Part shown: piece after piece, positions 45,106 to 54,628 of the stretch
Layout of the letters: every line of letters starts with the position of its first letter
Position numbering within the stretch: the stretch's first letter is position 1
Source: Tenacibaculum adriaticum
Lineage (GTDB): Bacteria > Bacteroidota > Bacteroidia > Flavobacteriales > Flavobacteriaceae
Assembly: GCF_008124875.1 (NCBI RefSeq)
Contig: NZ_VNIA01000001.1
Span: 178,847 to 242,846 of the forward strand
DNA: 64,000 nt
Direction of reading: 5' to 3'
Translations under genes and position numbers: made by a program
The notes under the pieces: model-generated
What the model saw: the letters and a program-made list of their open reading frames with translations, nothing else
Database searches by the model: none
Told to the model about the DNA's origin: nothing

Positions 45106-45564
45106 TTACTTTTTTTTAATATTAGTTTCATAAATAGTTATCCATTCCTCTACAGGTATTTTAGTCGTTAATTCTGCTATTAAACTATAAGGAATATCAT
45201 CAAACTTTTTAAATCTAACACAACTTTTTCCCTTGTCTAATTTATACTTACAATGCTTAGGATATTCGTTAACAAACCAATCGTGTAATTCTGGCTTAGC
45301 ATATAACCCAGAATGGTATAATGCTATAAAATTCTTTTGAGACGCTATGTTTATAAATGGCAAAGGTAATTCTGGAGTACAATGATACCCATCTGGATAA
45401 AGAGAATGTGGTACAAAATAAGCAAGCATACCATAACCTATACCTTCTTCAAATCCCTTGGGTAAATTATCTTTGATTGTTTTCCGGAGCTTTTCTATTG
45501 GAGCTTTTCTCTCTTCTGACAACTGATTTATATAATCTTCCGGCGATGTTGCTTCGTATTGCAT
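45106..45564 (-). CDS. DUF1801 (YdhG-like) protein
   Basis: A 152-residue soluble protein with the DUF1801 pattern: TSPEDYINQLSEERKAPIEKLRKTI at the start, the central GIGYGMLAYFVP segment, and IALYHSGLYAKPELHDWF, then GKSCVRFKKFDDIPYSLIAELT. The fold is related to a small frataxin-like module, and the molecular function is not established. Its stop is one base from the start of the VOC gene, so the two are probably made together. Confidence 0.88.
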   Translation of the reverse strand: MQYEATSPEDYINQLSEERKAPIEKLRKTIKDNLPKGFEEGIGYGMLAYFVPHSLYPDGYHCTPELPLPFINIASQKNFIALYHSGLYAKPELHDWFVNEYPKHCKYKLDKGKSCVRFKKFDDIPYSLIAELTTKIPVEEWITIYETNIKKK

Positions 45565-45588
45565 TATTATGAGTTCTGAAGCTACAAG

Positions 45589-46527
45589 TTAGCAAAATTT
45601 TGCTTTTATTTTATCTACAATAGTTTGTGCTAATTTTTCTTTACTCTCAACTGTCCAACCCGCAACATGTGGTGTTAAAATTACATTTTCTGATTGAATT
45701 AAATATTGAAAAGCTTCTGGTGTTTCAGATTCTGTAAAAAGGTTTTCGAACGATTTTTTCTCGTATTCTAACACATCTAACCCTACCCCTAATATTTTGC
45801 CCGTTTTTAACGCTGATACTAGATCTTTAGTAACCACAGATTTTCCTCTTGCTGTATTTAGCAACCAAAAAGATTTTGAAAAAGCATTAATAAAAGCTTC
45901 ATTAATCATATTAACCGTCAACAAAGTTTGTGGTGTGTGTAAACTCAGTACATCTGCTTTTTGTTGTAATTCTTGTAAAGAAACTTGACGACAATTTTCA
46001 TCACCGACATTTGATTTTATATCATAACAAAGTACTTCTACATCAAAACCACGCAGCTTTTTAGCAAATGCTTTCCCCATATTACCATAACCAATTAAAC
46101 CAACAGTTTTGCCATCTAGTTCAATTCCTCGATTGTCTTCGCGCAACCATTTTCCGTTACGAACTTCTTTGTCTGCTTTATTTAGTTTGTTAAATAAGGA
46201 AAGTAACATTGCTAACGAATGTTCTCCAACTGCATTTCGATTTCCTTCCGGAGCAGAAATTAGATACACTCCTTTACTTTCAGCATATTCACAGTCGATA
46301 TTTTCTAATCCAGCACCAACACGACCAATAAATTTTAAATTGGTAGCTTTATCTAAAAATTCTTTATCAATAGTAAAACGACTGCGGATGATAATTCCGT
46401 CATATAAATGAATTTTTGCTTCAATTTCTTCTCTAGAAGAAGTGTAATCTTCATAATTATCAAAACCGAGCTTAGAAAGCTCAGTTAATAATAATGAATG
46501 ATTTGTATCTAAATGAAGAATTTTCAT
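45589..46527 (-). CDS. D-2-hydroxyacid dehydrogenase (phosphoglycerate dehydrogenase-like)
   Basis: A 312-residue NAD-dependent dehydrogenase. The dinucleotide fold is marked by VGLIGYGNMGKAFAKKL (about residues 143-159). The catalytic Arg, Glu and His are in NTARGKSVVTKDLVSAL, GLDVLEYEKKSF and LTPHVAGWTVES. It could be 3-phosphoglycerate dehydrogenase (serA), glyoxylate reductase or another enzyme; it lacks the C-terminal ACT domain of SerA. Its start abuts the stop of panB with no base between, so it lies in a panB operon. Confidence 0.88.
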   Translation of the reverse strand: MKILHLDTNHSLLLTELSKLGFDNYEDYTSSREEIEAKIHLYDGIIIRSRFTIDKEFLDKATNLKFIGRVGAGLENIDCEYAESKGVYLISAPEGNRNAVGEHSLAMLLSLFNKLNKADKEVRNGKWLREDNRGIELDGKTVGLIGYGNMGKAFAKKLRGFDVEVLCYDIKSNVGDENCRQVSLQELQQKADVLSLHTPQTLLTVNMINEAFINAFSKSFWLLNTARGKSVVTKDLVSALKTGKILGVGLDVLEYEKKSFENLFTESETPEAFQYLIQSENVILTPHVAGWTVESKEKLAQTIVDKIKAKFC

Positions 46528-47346
46528 TTAATACTGTTCTTTTTCGTTCGGAAAGTCTTTTGATTTTACGTCTTTAATATACTGTTCAAAAGCTCCTGTC
46601 ATTTCTGTATATAAATCTAAATATCTGCGTAAAAAACGTGGATGAAACTCATGCGTCATTCCCAACATATCGTGCATTACTAATACCTGTCCATCAACAC
46701 CGCCTCCTGCTCCAATTCCTATTACAGGAATAGATATGCTATCTGCTACTTTTTTAGCTAATTTTGCAGGCACTTTTTCTAAAACCAAAGCAAAACAACC
46801 TAATTCTTCTAATAATTTGGCATCCTTCATTAGTTTTTCTGCCTCCTCTTCTTCTTTAGCTCTAACTGTATAGGTTCCAAATTTATAAATAGATTGAGGT
46901 GTTAACCCTAAATGGCCCATTACAGGAATACCAGCAGTTAAAATACGTGAAATAGATTCCGCAATTTCACTCCCTCCTTCTAACTTTACTGCATGCCCCC
47001 CAGATTCTTTCATAATCCTTATTGAAGAATCTAATGCATTTTTCGAGTTACCTTGGTAGGTACCGAAAGGTAAATCTACCACTACCAAACAACGTTCAAC
47101 AGCTCTTATAACTGAACTTGCGTGATAAATCATTTGATCTAATGTTATTGGCAATGTAGTTTCATGACCCGCCATAACGTTTGAGGCAGAATCACCAACT
47201 AGTATAACATCAATTCCTGCTCCATCAACAATTTTAGCCATTGTATAATCGTAAGCAGTAAGCATAGATATTTTTTCTCCATTAGCTTTCATTTCTACTA
47301 ATGATTTTACCGTAACTCTTTTATATTGTTTTTTTGCTACTGACAT
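46528..47346 (-). CDS. panB: 3-methyl-2-oxobutanoate hydroxymethyltransferase
   Basis: A 272-residue enzyme of pantothenate/CoA synthesis: it adds a hydroxymethyl group from methylene-tetrahydrofolate to ketoisovalerate. Signature blocks are [50 protein letters not shown] and [15 protein letters not shown], and the catalytic glutamate is in [15 protein letters not shown]. The start is set at the ATG at 47346 ([15 protein letters not shown]): the promoter at 47367-47396 lies over the longer frame up to 47379. Confidence 0.95.
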   Translation of the reverse strand: MSVAKKQYKRVTVKSLVEMKANGEKISMLTAYDYTMAKIVDGAGIDVILVGDSASNVMAGHETTLPITLDQMIYHASSVIRAVERCLVVVDLPFGTYQGNSKNALDSSIRIMKESGGHAVKLEGGSEIAESISRILTAGIPVMGHLGLTPQSIYKFGTYTVRAKEEEEAEKLMKDAKLLEELGCFALVLEKVPAKLAKKVADSISIPVIGIGAGGGVDGQVLVMHDMLGMTHEFHPRFLRRYLDLYTEMTGAFEQYIKDVKSKDFPNEKEQY

Positions 47347-47366
47347 TTGTTTGTTTTTTCGTTGGG

Positions 47367-47396
47367 TAAAAATAGACAATTTACCAATACCTCAAA
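47367..47396 (-). promoter_or_regulatory. Candidate panB promoter
   Basis: On the reverse strand TTTG (47393-47396), 18 bases, then TATTTTTA (47367-47374) match the Bacteroidota promoter with one deviation (A for the last G). It overlaps the longer panB reading frame and supports the start at 47346. Confidence 0.5.
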
Positions 47397-47470
47397 TACG
47401 TTAATCTTCTGTTAATTTGATTTTTTTGCTGTTTTTTTTCAATAGTTTTACTCTTTCAAGTCAATTAACT

Positions 47471-47950
47471 ATGCAACGGATTATAACACTACTCGCTATT
47501 TTAGCTTTAAATTATGTAGTTAATGCGCAATCTTCTTCTGAAAAAAAAGCAATAAAAAACACTATTGAAACTTTTTTTGAAGGACTGCATAAAGGAGATA
47601 GTACTCTTGTTAGTTCTACTCTGCATCCATCAATAAAAATGCAAACGACTTTTACTGATAAAGGAGGTGAAAAAAAATTAATTACCGAGACCAAAGAAAA
47701 AGTACTTATATCAATTGCTTCAAAAAAATCCACGGACACTTATTTAGAAAAATTACTATCCTATGATATTAAAATTGATGGTAACCTAGCTTCTGTATGG
47801 ACTCCTTATGAGTTTTACTACAATGGTAACTTTAGTCACTGTGGAGCAAACTCTTTTCAACTATTTAATAACAATGGTAAATGGGAGATTATTTATATAG
47901 TTGATATGAGAAGAAGAGATAACTGTGAAGCGTTAAAAGCAAAAAAATAG
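47471..47950 (+). CDS. Exported NTF2-like (lumazine-binding-type) protein
   Basis: A 159-residue protein with a signal peptide (QRIITLLAILALNYVVNAQ) from the ATG at 47471; the frame is open 18 codons further up. The mature part has the nuclear-transport-factor-2 cone fold: KKAIKNTIETFFEGLHKGD as first helix, then ASVWTPYEFYYNGNFSHCGANSFQLFNNNGKWEI in the sheet. Related periplasmic proteins are annotated as lumazine-binding or SnoaL-like but rarely have a known substrate. Two cysteines in the mature protein could form a disulfide. It lies 14 bases before the sigma factor start. Confidence 0.82.
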   Translation: MQRIITLLAILALNYVVNAQSSSEKKAIKNTIETFFEGLHKGDSTLVSSTLHPSIKMQTTFTDKGGEKKLITETKEKVLISIASKKSTDTYLEKLLSYDIKIDGNLASVWTPYEFYYNGNFSHCGANSFQLFNNNGKWEIIYIVDMRRRDNCEALKAKK

Positions 47951-47964
47951 CGTATATTTAAATC

Positions 47965-48537
47965 GTGAGCGAAACGAACCAACCACACACTTTATCTCCA
48001 GATTTATGGGTAGATAATTATGCAGATTACTTATACAATTATGCAGTAGTTCGTATAAATAATAATGATCTTGCAAAAGATTTGGTTCAAGAAACTTTTT
48101 TTGCAGGATTAAAATCAGCTAAAAATTTCGAAGGAAAATCCACTGAACGCACATGGTTAATCTCTATATTAAAAAGAAAAATTATAGATCATTATCGTAA
48201 GATAAACTCAAAAAAAGGACAGGCTGAAATTAGGATGAGTTTTTACGATAACGGTGAAAATGAAGGTAATTGGATTGAAGAACGTGTTCCTCAATCATGG
48301 AATAGTGAAACTGAAAGTGATATTGAAAATGAGGAGTTAAAAGAACAGATTGACAAATGCATCAACAATCTTCCAGAGAAATATGCAATGGTTTTTAGAA
48401 TGAAAACTATTTTAGAATTCGAAACAGAAGAGATTTGTAAGGAACTAAATATAACACCGTCAAACTTGTGGGTAATTATTCATAGAGCACGCACACAACT
48501 TCGTACTTGTATGGAACAAAATTGGTTTAATAAATAA
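47965..48537 (+). CDS. ECF-like sigma-70 factor
   Basis: A 190-residue sigma factor from a GTG start (SETNQPHTLSPDLW). Region 2 is seen in NNDLAKDLVQETFFAGLKSAKNFEGKSTERTWLISILKRKIIDHYRK (about residues 29-76) and region 4 in INNLPEKYAMVFRMKTILEFETEEICKELNITPSNLWVIIHRARTQLR (about 132-180). Between them is an acidic linker. It should direct RNA polymerase to a small stress regulon. It is followed after three bases by a small zinc-motif protein, the likely anti-sigma factor, and preceded by a secreted NTF2-like gene, which may belong to the same system. Confidence 0.92.
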   Translation: MSETNQPHTLSPDLWVDNYADYLYNYAVVRINNNDLAKDLVQETFFAGLKSAKNFEGKSTERTWLISILKRKIIDHYRKINSKKGQAEIRMSFYDNGENEGNWIEERVPQSWNSETESDIENEELKEQIDKCINNLPEKYAMVFRMKTILEFETEEICKELNITPSNLWVIIHRARTQLRTCMEQNWFNK

Positions 48538-48540
48538 CAA

Positions 48541-48807
48541 ATGTTTAAGTTTTTAGGTATAACATGCGAACAAGCAAATGAAATCTGTAATAAGGCACAG
48601 TATAACGAAGCTAATTTTACAGAGAAATTAAAACTTAATTGGCATTTATTAGTTTGTAAGGTTTGTACCTTATATTCTAAACAAAATAATACATTAACAA
48701 AAGTTTATAAGATTAAAGCAAATGAGTGTAGAAAACAAAAATTTTGCTTGAACAACAAAGAAAAGGAATTATTAAAAGAAGAAATGAAAAAAACTTCATT
48801 ACAATAG
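48541..48807 (+). CDS. Small zinc anti-sigma factor candidate
   Basis: An 88-residue soluble protein, three bases after the sigma factor stop. It carries His35-x3-Cys39-x2-Cys42 (WHLLVCKVC), the ZAS motif of zinc anti-sigma factors, and has Cys9 and Cys16 that could supply the fourth ligand. There is no transmembrane segment, so it is the RsrA/ChrR-type soluble form that senses cytosolic signals such as thiol oxidation. The rest is basic and helical. Anti-sigma function is inferred from motif and position. Confidence 0.75.
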   Translation: MFKFLGITCEQANEICNKAQYNEANFTEKLKLNWHLLVCKVCTLYSKQNNTLTKVYKIKANECRKQKFCLNNKEKELLKEEMKKTSLQ

Positions 48808-48857
48808 TTTTTTCGGTTTTTAAATAAACCATTTTTTTGATTTTTTGTTAGATTGAG

Positions 48858-48892
48858 ACGGAGTTTACTTATAAAGTGAGCTCCGTTTTTTA
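48858..48892 (+). terminator. Terminator after the sigma factor operon
   Basis: ACGGAG plus TACTT pairs with AAGTGAGCTCCGT (one mismatch and one G-T pair) around a short loop, followed by TTTTTTTAT. It lies 51 bases past the small zinc-protein stop and just before the next gene's -7 box. Confidence 0.75.
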
Positions 48893-48900
48893 TATTTTTG
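48893..48900 (+). promoter_or_regulatory. Candidate -7 box of the O-methyltransferase gene
   Basis: TATTTTTG, a perfect TAnnTTTG element, lies 16 bases before the start at 48917 and directly follows the T tract of the upstream terminator. Confidence 0.45.
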
Positions 48901-48916
48901 CTTTAAATTTTAAAAG

Positions 48917-49558
48917 ATGCATTTTTTATCTGAAGATATAAATGATTACGTAGTTAATCATTCTCAAGAGGAACCTCAATTATTAAAAGAATTGAGTAGA
49001 GAAACTTGGCAAAAGGTATTAAATCCAAGAATGTTAAGTGGTGCTTTTCAGGGACGTGTGTTATCTATGATTTCTAAACTAATTCAGCCAAAAAAAATTC
49101 TTGAAATTGGTACGTACACAGGGTATTCTGCACTATGTTTAGCGGAAGGTTTACAAAAAAAAGGCGTATTACACACAATTGATAAAAACGAGGAGCTAGA
49201 AGAGCTACAATACGCTTATTTTCAAAAATCGGCATACAGAAATCAAATTAAGCAGCATGTTGGAAATGCTTTGGAAATAATTTCTGGTATTGATGAAAAA
49301 TTCGATTTAGTTTTTATCGATGCTGATAAATCAAATTATGTAAATTACTTTCATCTAATTATAAATAAAATGAATAAGGGTGGAGTAATTTTATCTGACA
49401 ATGTATTGTGGAGTGGTAAAGTAGTTGAGCCATTAGACCCTAAAGATATTGATACAAAAATGTTACTAGAGTACAATACGCTTTTAAACACAGATAACCG
49501 AGTAGAAACAGTATTACTACCTATTAGAGATGGATTAACAATTAGTAGAGTAAAATAA
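48917..49558 (+). CDS. SAM-dependent O-methyltransferase (class I, cation-dependent type)
   Basis: A 213-residue methyltransferase like catechol and caffeoyl-CoA O-methyltransferases. SAM-binding motif I is ILEIGTYTGYSALCLAEGL (about residues 61-79), with THTIDKNEELEELQ after it. Metal and substrate-site residues are in DLVFIDADKSNYVNYF and GGVILSDNVLWSGKV. Substrate in Bacteroidota is unknown. It is closed by nothing strong; the convergent tatA gene ends three bases away. Confidence 0.9.
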   Translation: MHFLSEDINDYVVNHSQEEPQLLKELSRETWQKVLNPRMLSGAFQGRVLSMISKLIQPKKILEIGTYTGYSALCLAEGLQKKGVLHTIDKNEELEELQYAYFQKSAYRNQIKQHVGNALEIISGIDEKFDLVFIDADKSNYVNYFHLIINKMNKGGVILSDNVLWSGKVVEPLDPKDIDTKMLLEYNTLLNTDNRVETVLLPIRDGLTISRVK

Positions 49559-49560
49559 AC

Positions 49561-49842
49561 TTATGACTTTCTTTTTATAGGACCTGTTAAGTCATCTATA
49601 TTGTCTTTTACCTCATTAACTTGTTTATTAATATTAGAAACAAGATCAGAATCTATGCCTTGCTTTTTTGCAGTATCATTGATTTCTTTTTTAATATCAT
49701 TCGTTGCATCTTTAATTTGACGCATTCCTTTTCCAAGACCACGCGCAATTTCAGGAATCTTATCTGCACCAAATAACATAACCACAATCAAAATGATTAC
49801 AAAAATTTCTGGTCCTCCAATAAATAAAAAAGGTACATTCAT
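49561..49842 (-). CDS. tatA: Twin-arginine translocase subunit TatA/E
   Basis: A 93-residue single-span membrane protein of the Tat export pathway, which moves folded proteins. The transmembrane helix is in FIGGPEIFVIILIVVMLFGADKIPEIARGLGKGMRQIKDA, including the hinge FGADKIPE and the amphipathic helix after it. The tail is acidic and basic helix-forming. The start is placed at the ATG at 49842 (NVPFLFIGG), not at the earlier one in frame at 49866. A TATCTTTG box lies only six bases upstream of this ATG, so the leader is very short or the start may be further downstream. Confidence 0.92.
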   Translation of the reverse strand: MNVPFLFIGGPEIFVIILIVVMLFGADKIPEIARGLGKGMRQIKDATNDIKKEINDTAKKQGIDSDLVSNINKQVNEVKDNIDDLTGPIKRKS

Positions 49843-49888
49843 GAATACAAAGATACGTAAATTCAAAATTATTTATTGTTATAAAAAG

Positions 49889-49922
49889 AAAAAGCCAAAC
49901 TAAATAGTTTGGCTTTTTTTAT
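49889..49922. terminator. Terminator after atpC
   Basis: AAAAGCCAAAC and GTTTGGCTTTT form a perfect 11-base stem around TAAATA, followed by a T run on the plus strand and an A run for the reverse transcript. It lies 17 bases past the atpC stop. Confidence 0.85.
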
Positions 49923-49937
49923 CTTGATTTAAAACAA

Positions 49938-50219
49938 TTAATCTGCTAAGATAATTGCTTTATTATCTTTCATTTCTAAAGTTCCAGATTTAATGCTAAA
50001 ACCTAATCTACCATCTACTGTTTTAGTAAATCTATCTTCAAATTTTTCATCTATAGAAACTTTTGAAGCTTCAATCTTGATTATTCCAGCGTTTAACAAT
50101 GAAACAACTGGTGCGTGATTACTCAACATTTGGAATTCACCATTAATTCCTGGTACAGCAACAGAAGTTACTTCTGATGAAAACAAAACCGCTTCTGGTG
50201 TTACTATTTCTAAAAACAT
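49938..50219 (-). CDS. atpC: ATP synthase F1 epsilon subunit
   Basis: A 93-residue epsilon subunit, only the N-terminal beta-sandwich domain (LEIVTPEAVLFSSEVTSVAVPGINGEFQMLSNHAPVV); the helical C-terminal hairpin seen in E. coli epsilon is missing, as is usual in Bacteroidota. The sandwich docks epsilon on the gamma subunit in the rotor. Without the hairpin it cannot give the classical epsilon inhibition. It follows atpD by ten bases. Confidence 0.95.
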   Translation of the reverse strand: MFLEIVTPEAVLFSSEVTSVAVPGINGEFQMLSNHAPVVSLLNAGIIKIEASKVSIDEKFEDRFTKTVDGRLGFSIKSGTLEMKDNKAIILAD

Positions 50220-50229
50220 AATTATATTT

Positions 50230-51753
<1,524 letters not shown>

Positions 51754-51802
51754 TTAAGTTATTTTATTTATTGAGTGATATTTATGTCACTTTTTCAGAG
51801 TG

Positions 51803-51810
51803 CAAAGGTA
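51803..51810 (-). promoter_or_regulatory. Candidate -7 box of atpD-atpC
   Basis: The reverse strand reads TACCTTTG, a perfect TAnnTTTG element, 62 bases upstream of the atpD start. The leader between it and the gene holds no further gene. Confidence 0.5.
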
Positions 51811-51873
51811 ATTTTTTTATAACAAAATAAAAAACGTTTACGTGTATTTTTAACCAATAAAATATAGTATAAA

Positions 51874-51902
51874 AAAAGCCTCGCAAATGCGAGGCTTTCT
51901 AT
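51874..51902. terminator. Terminator after ompA
   Basis: AAAGCCTCGC and GCGAGGCTTT form a perfect 10-base GC-rich stem with a four-base AAAT loop. It lies 20 bases past the OmpA gene stop on the reverse strand. Confidence 0.88.
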
Positions 51903-51919
51903 TATTTATTTAATTAAGA

Positions 51920-53290
51920 TTACTTTCTTAATTTGATCTCAACACGTCTGTTTTGAGCTCTACCATCTCTAGTTGCGTTAGATGCGATTGGATAATCCTC
52001 ACCATAACCTACAGAAGATAATCTAGAAGAAGGGATTCCTTTTTTAACTAGGTAATCTAATACTGCTCTAGCTCTTCTATCAGATAATTTTTGGTTTAAA
52101 GTGTTAGAACCTTGGCTATCTGTATGACCTTCAATGTTGAAGTTAGCTTTAGAATATTCTGACATAATACCAACAATTAAATCTAACTTACCAGTAACAC
52201 CTGGTCTAAAAGTAGTTTTACCTGAATTAAAATAAATAGCTCTTGCGAACTCATTTAATTTAGCAGTAGCTTCTTCAGTAATAACTGGCTTAACTTCTGG
52301 ACATCCGTTGTTAGCAGCAACACCAGCTACGTCTGGGCACTTATCAACGTTATCTAAAACACCATCTTTATCTTTATCTCCCCAAGGACATCCTCCATTA
52401 TCAGCTGGACCAGCTTCAGTAGGACACTTATCTTGAGCATCTGCGATACCATCCTCATCTGAGTCAGGACAACCGTTCATAGCTTTAGTTCCAGCTTCAG
52501 TAGGACAAGCATCATCTTTATCCGCAATACCATCTCCATCTGTATCAGGACAACCGTTTAAAGCAGCTAAACCAGCTACGTTAGGACAAGCATCATCAGA
52601 ATCTTTAATGTTATCTCCATCAGCATCAGGACAACCGTTGAAGTCTTTTAAACCAGCAACTTCTGGACAAGCGTCATCTTTGTCATAAACACCATCTCCA
52701 TCTGTATCTTTTCCTCCAAAACGGAAAACTAAACCTAAAGAGTGTTGGAAGTGATCTTGTACTTTACCAGCAAATTCCTTTTTACCTCCAGTTTGGAAAT
52801 TTAAACCTAAGTTATCATTAAACCAAGTATTAAAACCAACACCTGCATTTAACATACCTTCACCTCCGTAAGTATCCATATCAGTGTAACCACCACCTAC
52901 ATATACATAAGGGTCAAACCAAGAAGTATCTCCAACTAAGTTATTTAAATCATACTTTACGTTAGCATCAATAGCCCAGTATAATAAATCTGAATCATCT
53001 TCGGTTCTAAAAGTCTTAATCTTATTTAAAGACCCTGCTAATTGTAAAGTAAATCCAGCATCTAAATATTTCTCAGCTGTGATTCTTGAGATTGAAGGCA
53101 ATGTATTATCTGCCCATTCTCCAGTACCAATGTAATCTTTTACATAGTCTCCAAATTCTGTTGGGATTCTAACATCAATCGTATTGATACCAAATCCTAC
53201 AACCCATGGATTGTTTTCATCTTGTGCGCTAACGTTACTTACAGTTAGGAACGCAAACATAGCTAACATAGCTAATTTTAATTGTTTCAT
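51920..53290 (-). CDS. OmpA-family outer-membrane protein with thrombospondin type 3 repeats
   Basis: A 456-residue protein from the ATG at 53290 (two codons after an alternative start), with a signal peptide ending VSNVSAQ. Residues 25-193 form a beta-barrel region (VGFGINTIDV to HSLGLVFRFGG). Residues 195-332 are five calcium-binding thrombospondin type 3 repeats (DTDGDGVYDKDDACP type) with paired cysteines. Residues about 343-456 are the peptidoglycan-binding OmpA domain, with IEGHTDSQGSNTLNQKLSDRRA and GRAQNRRVEIKL. It links outer membrane and cell wall. A full consensus promoter lies upstream, so high expression is likely. Confidence 0.95.
   Translation of the reverse strand: MKQLKLAMLAMFAFLTVSNVSAQDENNPWVVGFGINTIDVRIPTEFGDYVKDYIGTGEWADNTLPSISRITAEKYLDAGFTLQLAGSLNKIKTFRTEDDSDLLYWAIDANVKYDLNNLVGDTSWFDPYVYVGGGYTDMDTYGGEGMLNAGVGFNTWFNDNLGLNFQTGGKKEFAGKVQDHFQHSLGLVFRFGGKDTDGDGVYDKDDACPEVAGLKDFNGCPDADGDNIKDSDDACPNVAGLAALNGCPDTDGDGIADKDDACPTEAGTKAMNGCPDSDEDGIADAQDKCPTEAGPADNGGCPWGDKDKDGVLDNVDKCPDVAGVAANNGCPEVKPVITEEATAKLNEFARAIYFNSGKTTFRPGVTGKLDLIVGIMSEYSKANFNIEGHTDSQGSNTLNQKLSDRRARAVLDYLVKKGIPSSRLSSVGYGEDYPIASNATRDGRAQNRRVEIKLRK
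52295..52708 (-). repeat. Thrombospondin type 3 repeats within ompA
   Basis: Five tandem units of about 27 codons each have a DxDxDG calcium loop, a DDACP-type turn and an NGCP ending. They form a rigid stalk between barrel and OmpA domain. The fourth loop (DSDEDG) and fifth (DKDKDG) deviate slightly. Confidence 0.85.
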
Positions 53291-53329
53291 TATCAAAAAT
53301 TTAAATTAAAAGTTCTTTTATATACATCG

Positions 53330-53360
53330 CAAATGTAAGTTGTTAAAACTTATTTACAAA
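53330..53360 (-). promoter_or_regulatory. Consensus promoter of the OmpA gene
   Basis: On the reverse strand TTTG (53357-53360), exactly 19 bases, then TACATTTG (53330-53337) give a textbook Bacteroidota promoter, about 40 bases before the ompA start. This is the best promoter match in the window. Confidence 0.75.
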
Positions 53361-53407
53361 AACAAATCTACAAAAACTTATGAAAAAAACAAGTTTTTAG
53401 ACTTCTT

Positions 53408-54604
53408 TTACGCTATTACATTTAATTGCCTTCCTACTTTAATAAATGCCTTAATTGCCTTGTCTAAATGTTCTTTTTCATGAGCTGCAGATAATTGCAC
53501 ACGAATTCTAGCTTTTTCTTTTGGGACAACAGGAAAGAAAAACCCGATTACATAGATTCCTTCTTCCAAAAGTTTATCTGCCATTACTTGTGAAAGTTTT
53601 GCGTCATAAAGCATAACTGGTACAATTGCTGCATCTGCCCCTACTAAATCGAAACCTGCTTTTTCCATTTCTGTACGGAAATAATTTGTATTCCATTCTA
53701 ACTTATCTCTAAGAGACGTATCCTTAGATAATAAATCAAATACTTTTAAAGAAGCCCCTACAATTGCTGGTGCTAATGAGTTTGAAAATAAGTATGGTCT
53801 AGAACGCTGACGTAAAACCTCAATAATTTCTTTTTTACCCGTTGTATAACCTCCCATTGCTCCTCCTAGCGCCTTTCCTAAAGTTCCGGTTACAATATCA
53901 ACACGTCCCATTACATTTTTCAACTCTAAAGTTCCACGTCCTGTTTTGCCTATAAAACCTGCTGCATGACATTCATCAACCATCACCAATGCATCATATT
54001 TATCTGCTAAATCACAAATCTCATCTAATTTAGCAACAATACCATCCATAGAGAAAACACCATCAGTAACAATAATTTTAAAACGATGCTCTTTTTTATT
54101 TGCCTCAATTAGTTGTTCTTCTAAAGAAGCCATATCATTATTATTATATCTATAACGAGCTGCCTTACATAAACGAACCCCATCTATAATAGAAGCATGA
54201 TTTAAACTATCTGAAATAATAGCATCTTCTGCTGTTAATAATGGCTCAAAAACACCTCCATTCGCATCAAAAGCTGCTGCATATAATATGGTATCTTCTG
54301 TTTGGTAGAATTCAGCAATTTTAGCTTCGAGTTCTTTATGAATATCTTGTGTTCCGCAAATAAAACGAACCGACGACATTCCGAAGCCATGGGTATCCAT
54401 TGTATCTTTTGCTGCTTGAATTACTTCCGGATTGTTTGACAATCCTAAATAATTATTCGCACAAAAGTTTATAACTTCTTCTCCTGTTGATATTTTGATT
54501 ACAGCATCTTGAGACGAAGTAATAATTCTTTCTGACTTATATAATCCAGCATCTTTTATATCCTGAATTTCTTTTTGTAAATGTTCTTTTATTTTACCGT
54601 ACAT
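53408..54604 (-). CDS. kbl: Glycine C-acetyltransferase (2-amino-3-ketobutyrate CoA ligase)
   Basis: A 398-residue PLP enzyme of the alpha-oxoamine synthase family: it splits 2-amino-3-oxobutyrate with CoA to glycine and acetyl-CoA in threonine breakdown. Lys244 in [15 protein letters not shown] holds PLP, and [19 protein letters not shown] supplies the aspartate and histidine next to it. The N-terminal [16 protein letters not shown] is diagnostic for Kbl within the family. It lies 24 bases downstream of the helicase-nuclease gene. Confidence 0.95.
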   Translation of the reverse strand: MYGKIKEHLQKEIQDIKDAGLYKSERIITSSQDAVIKISTGEEVINFCANNYLGLSNNPEVIQAAKDTMDTHGFGMSSVRFICGTQDIHKELEAKIAEFYQTEDTILYAAAFDANGGVFEPLLTAEDAIISDSLNHASIIDGVRLCKAARYRYNNNDMASLEEQLIEANKKEHRFKIIVTDGVFSMDGIVAKLDEICDLADKYDALVMVDECHAAGFIGKTGRGTLELKNVMGRVDIVTGTLGKALGGAMGGYTTGKKEIIEVLRQRSRPYLFSNSLAPAIVGASLKVFDLLSKDTSLRDKLEWNTNYFRTEMEKAGFDLVGADAAIVPVMLYDAKLSQVMADKLLEEGIYVIGFFFPVVPKEKARIRVQLSAAHEKEHLDKAIKAFIKVGRQLNVIA

Positions 54605-54628
54605 ATATAGTTTGTTTGTGGCGTAAAA

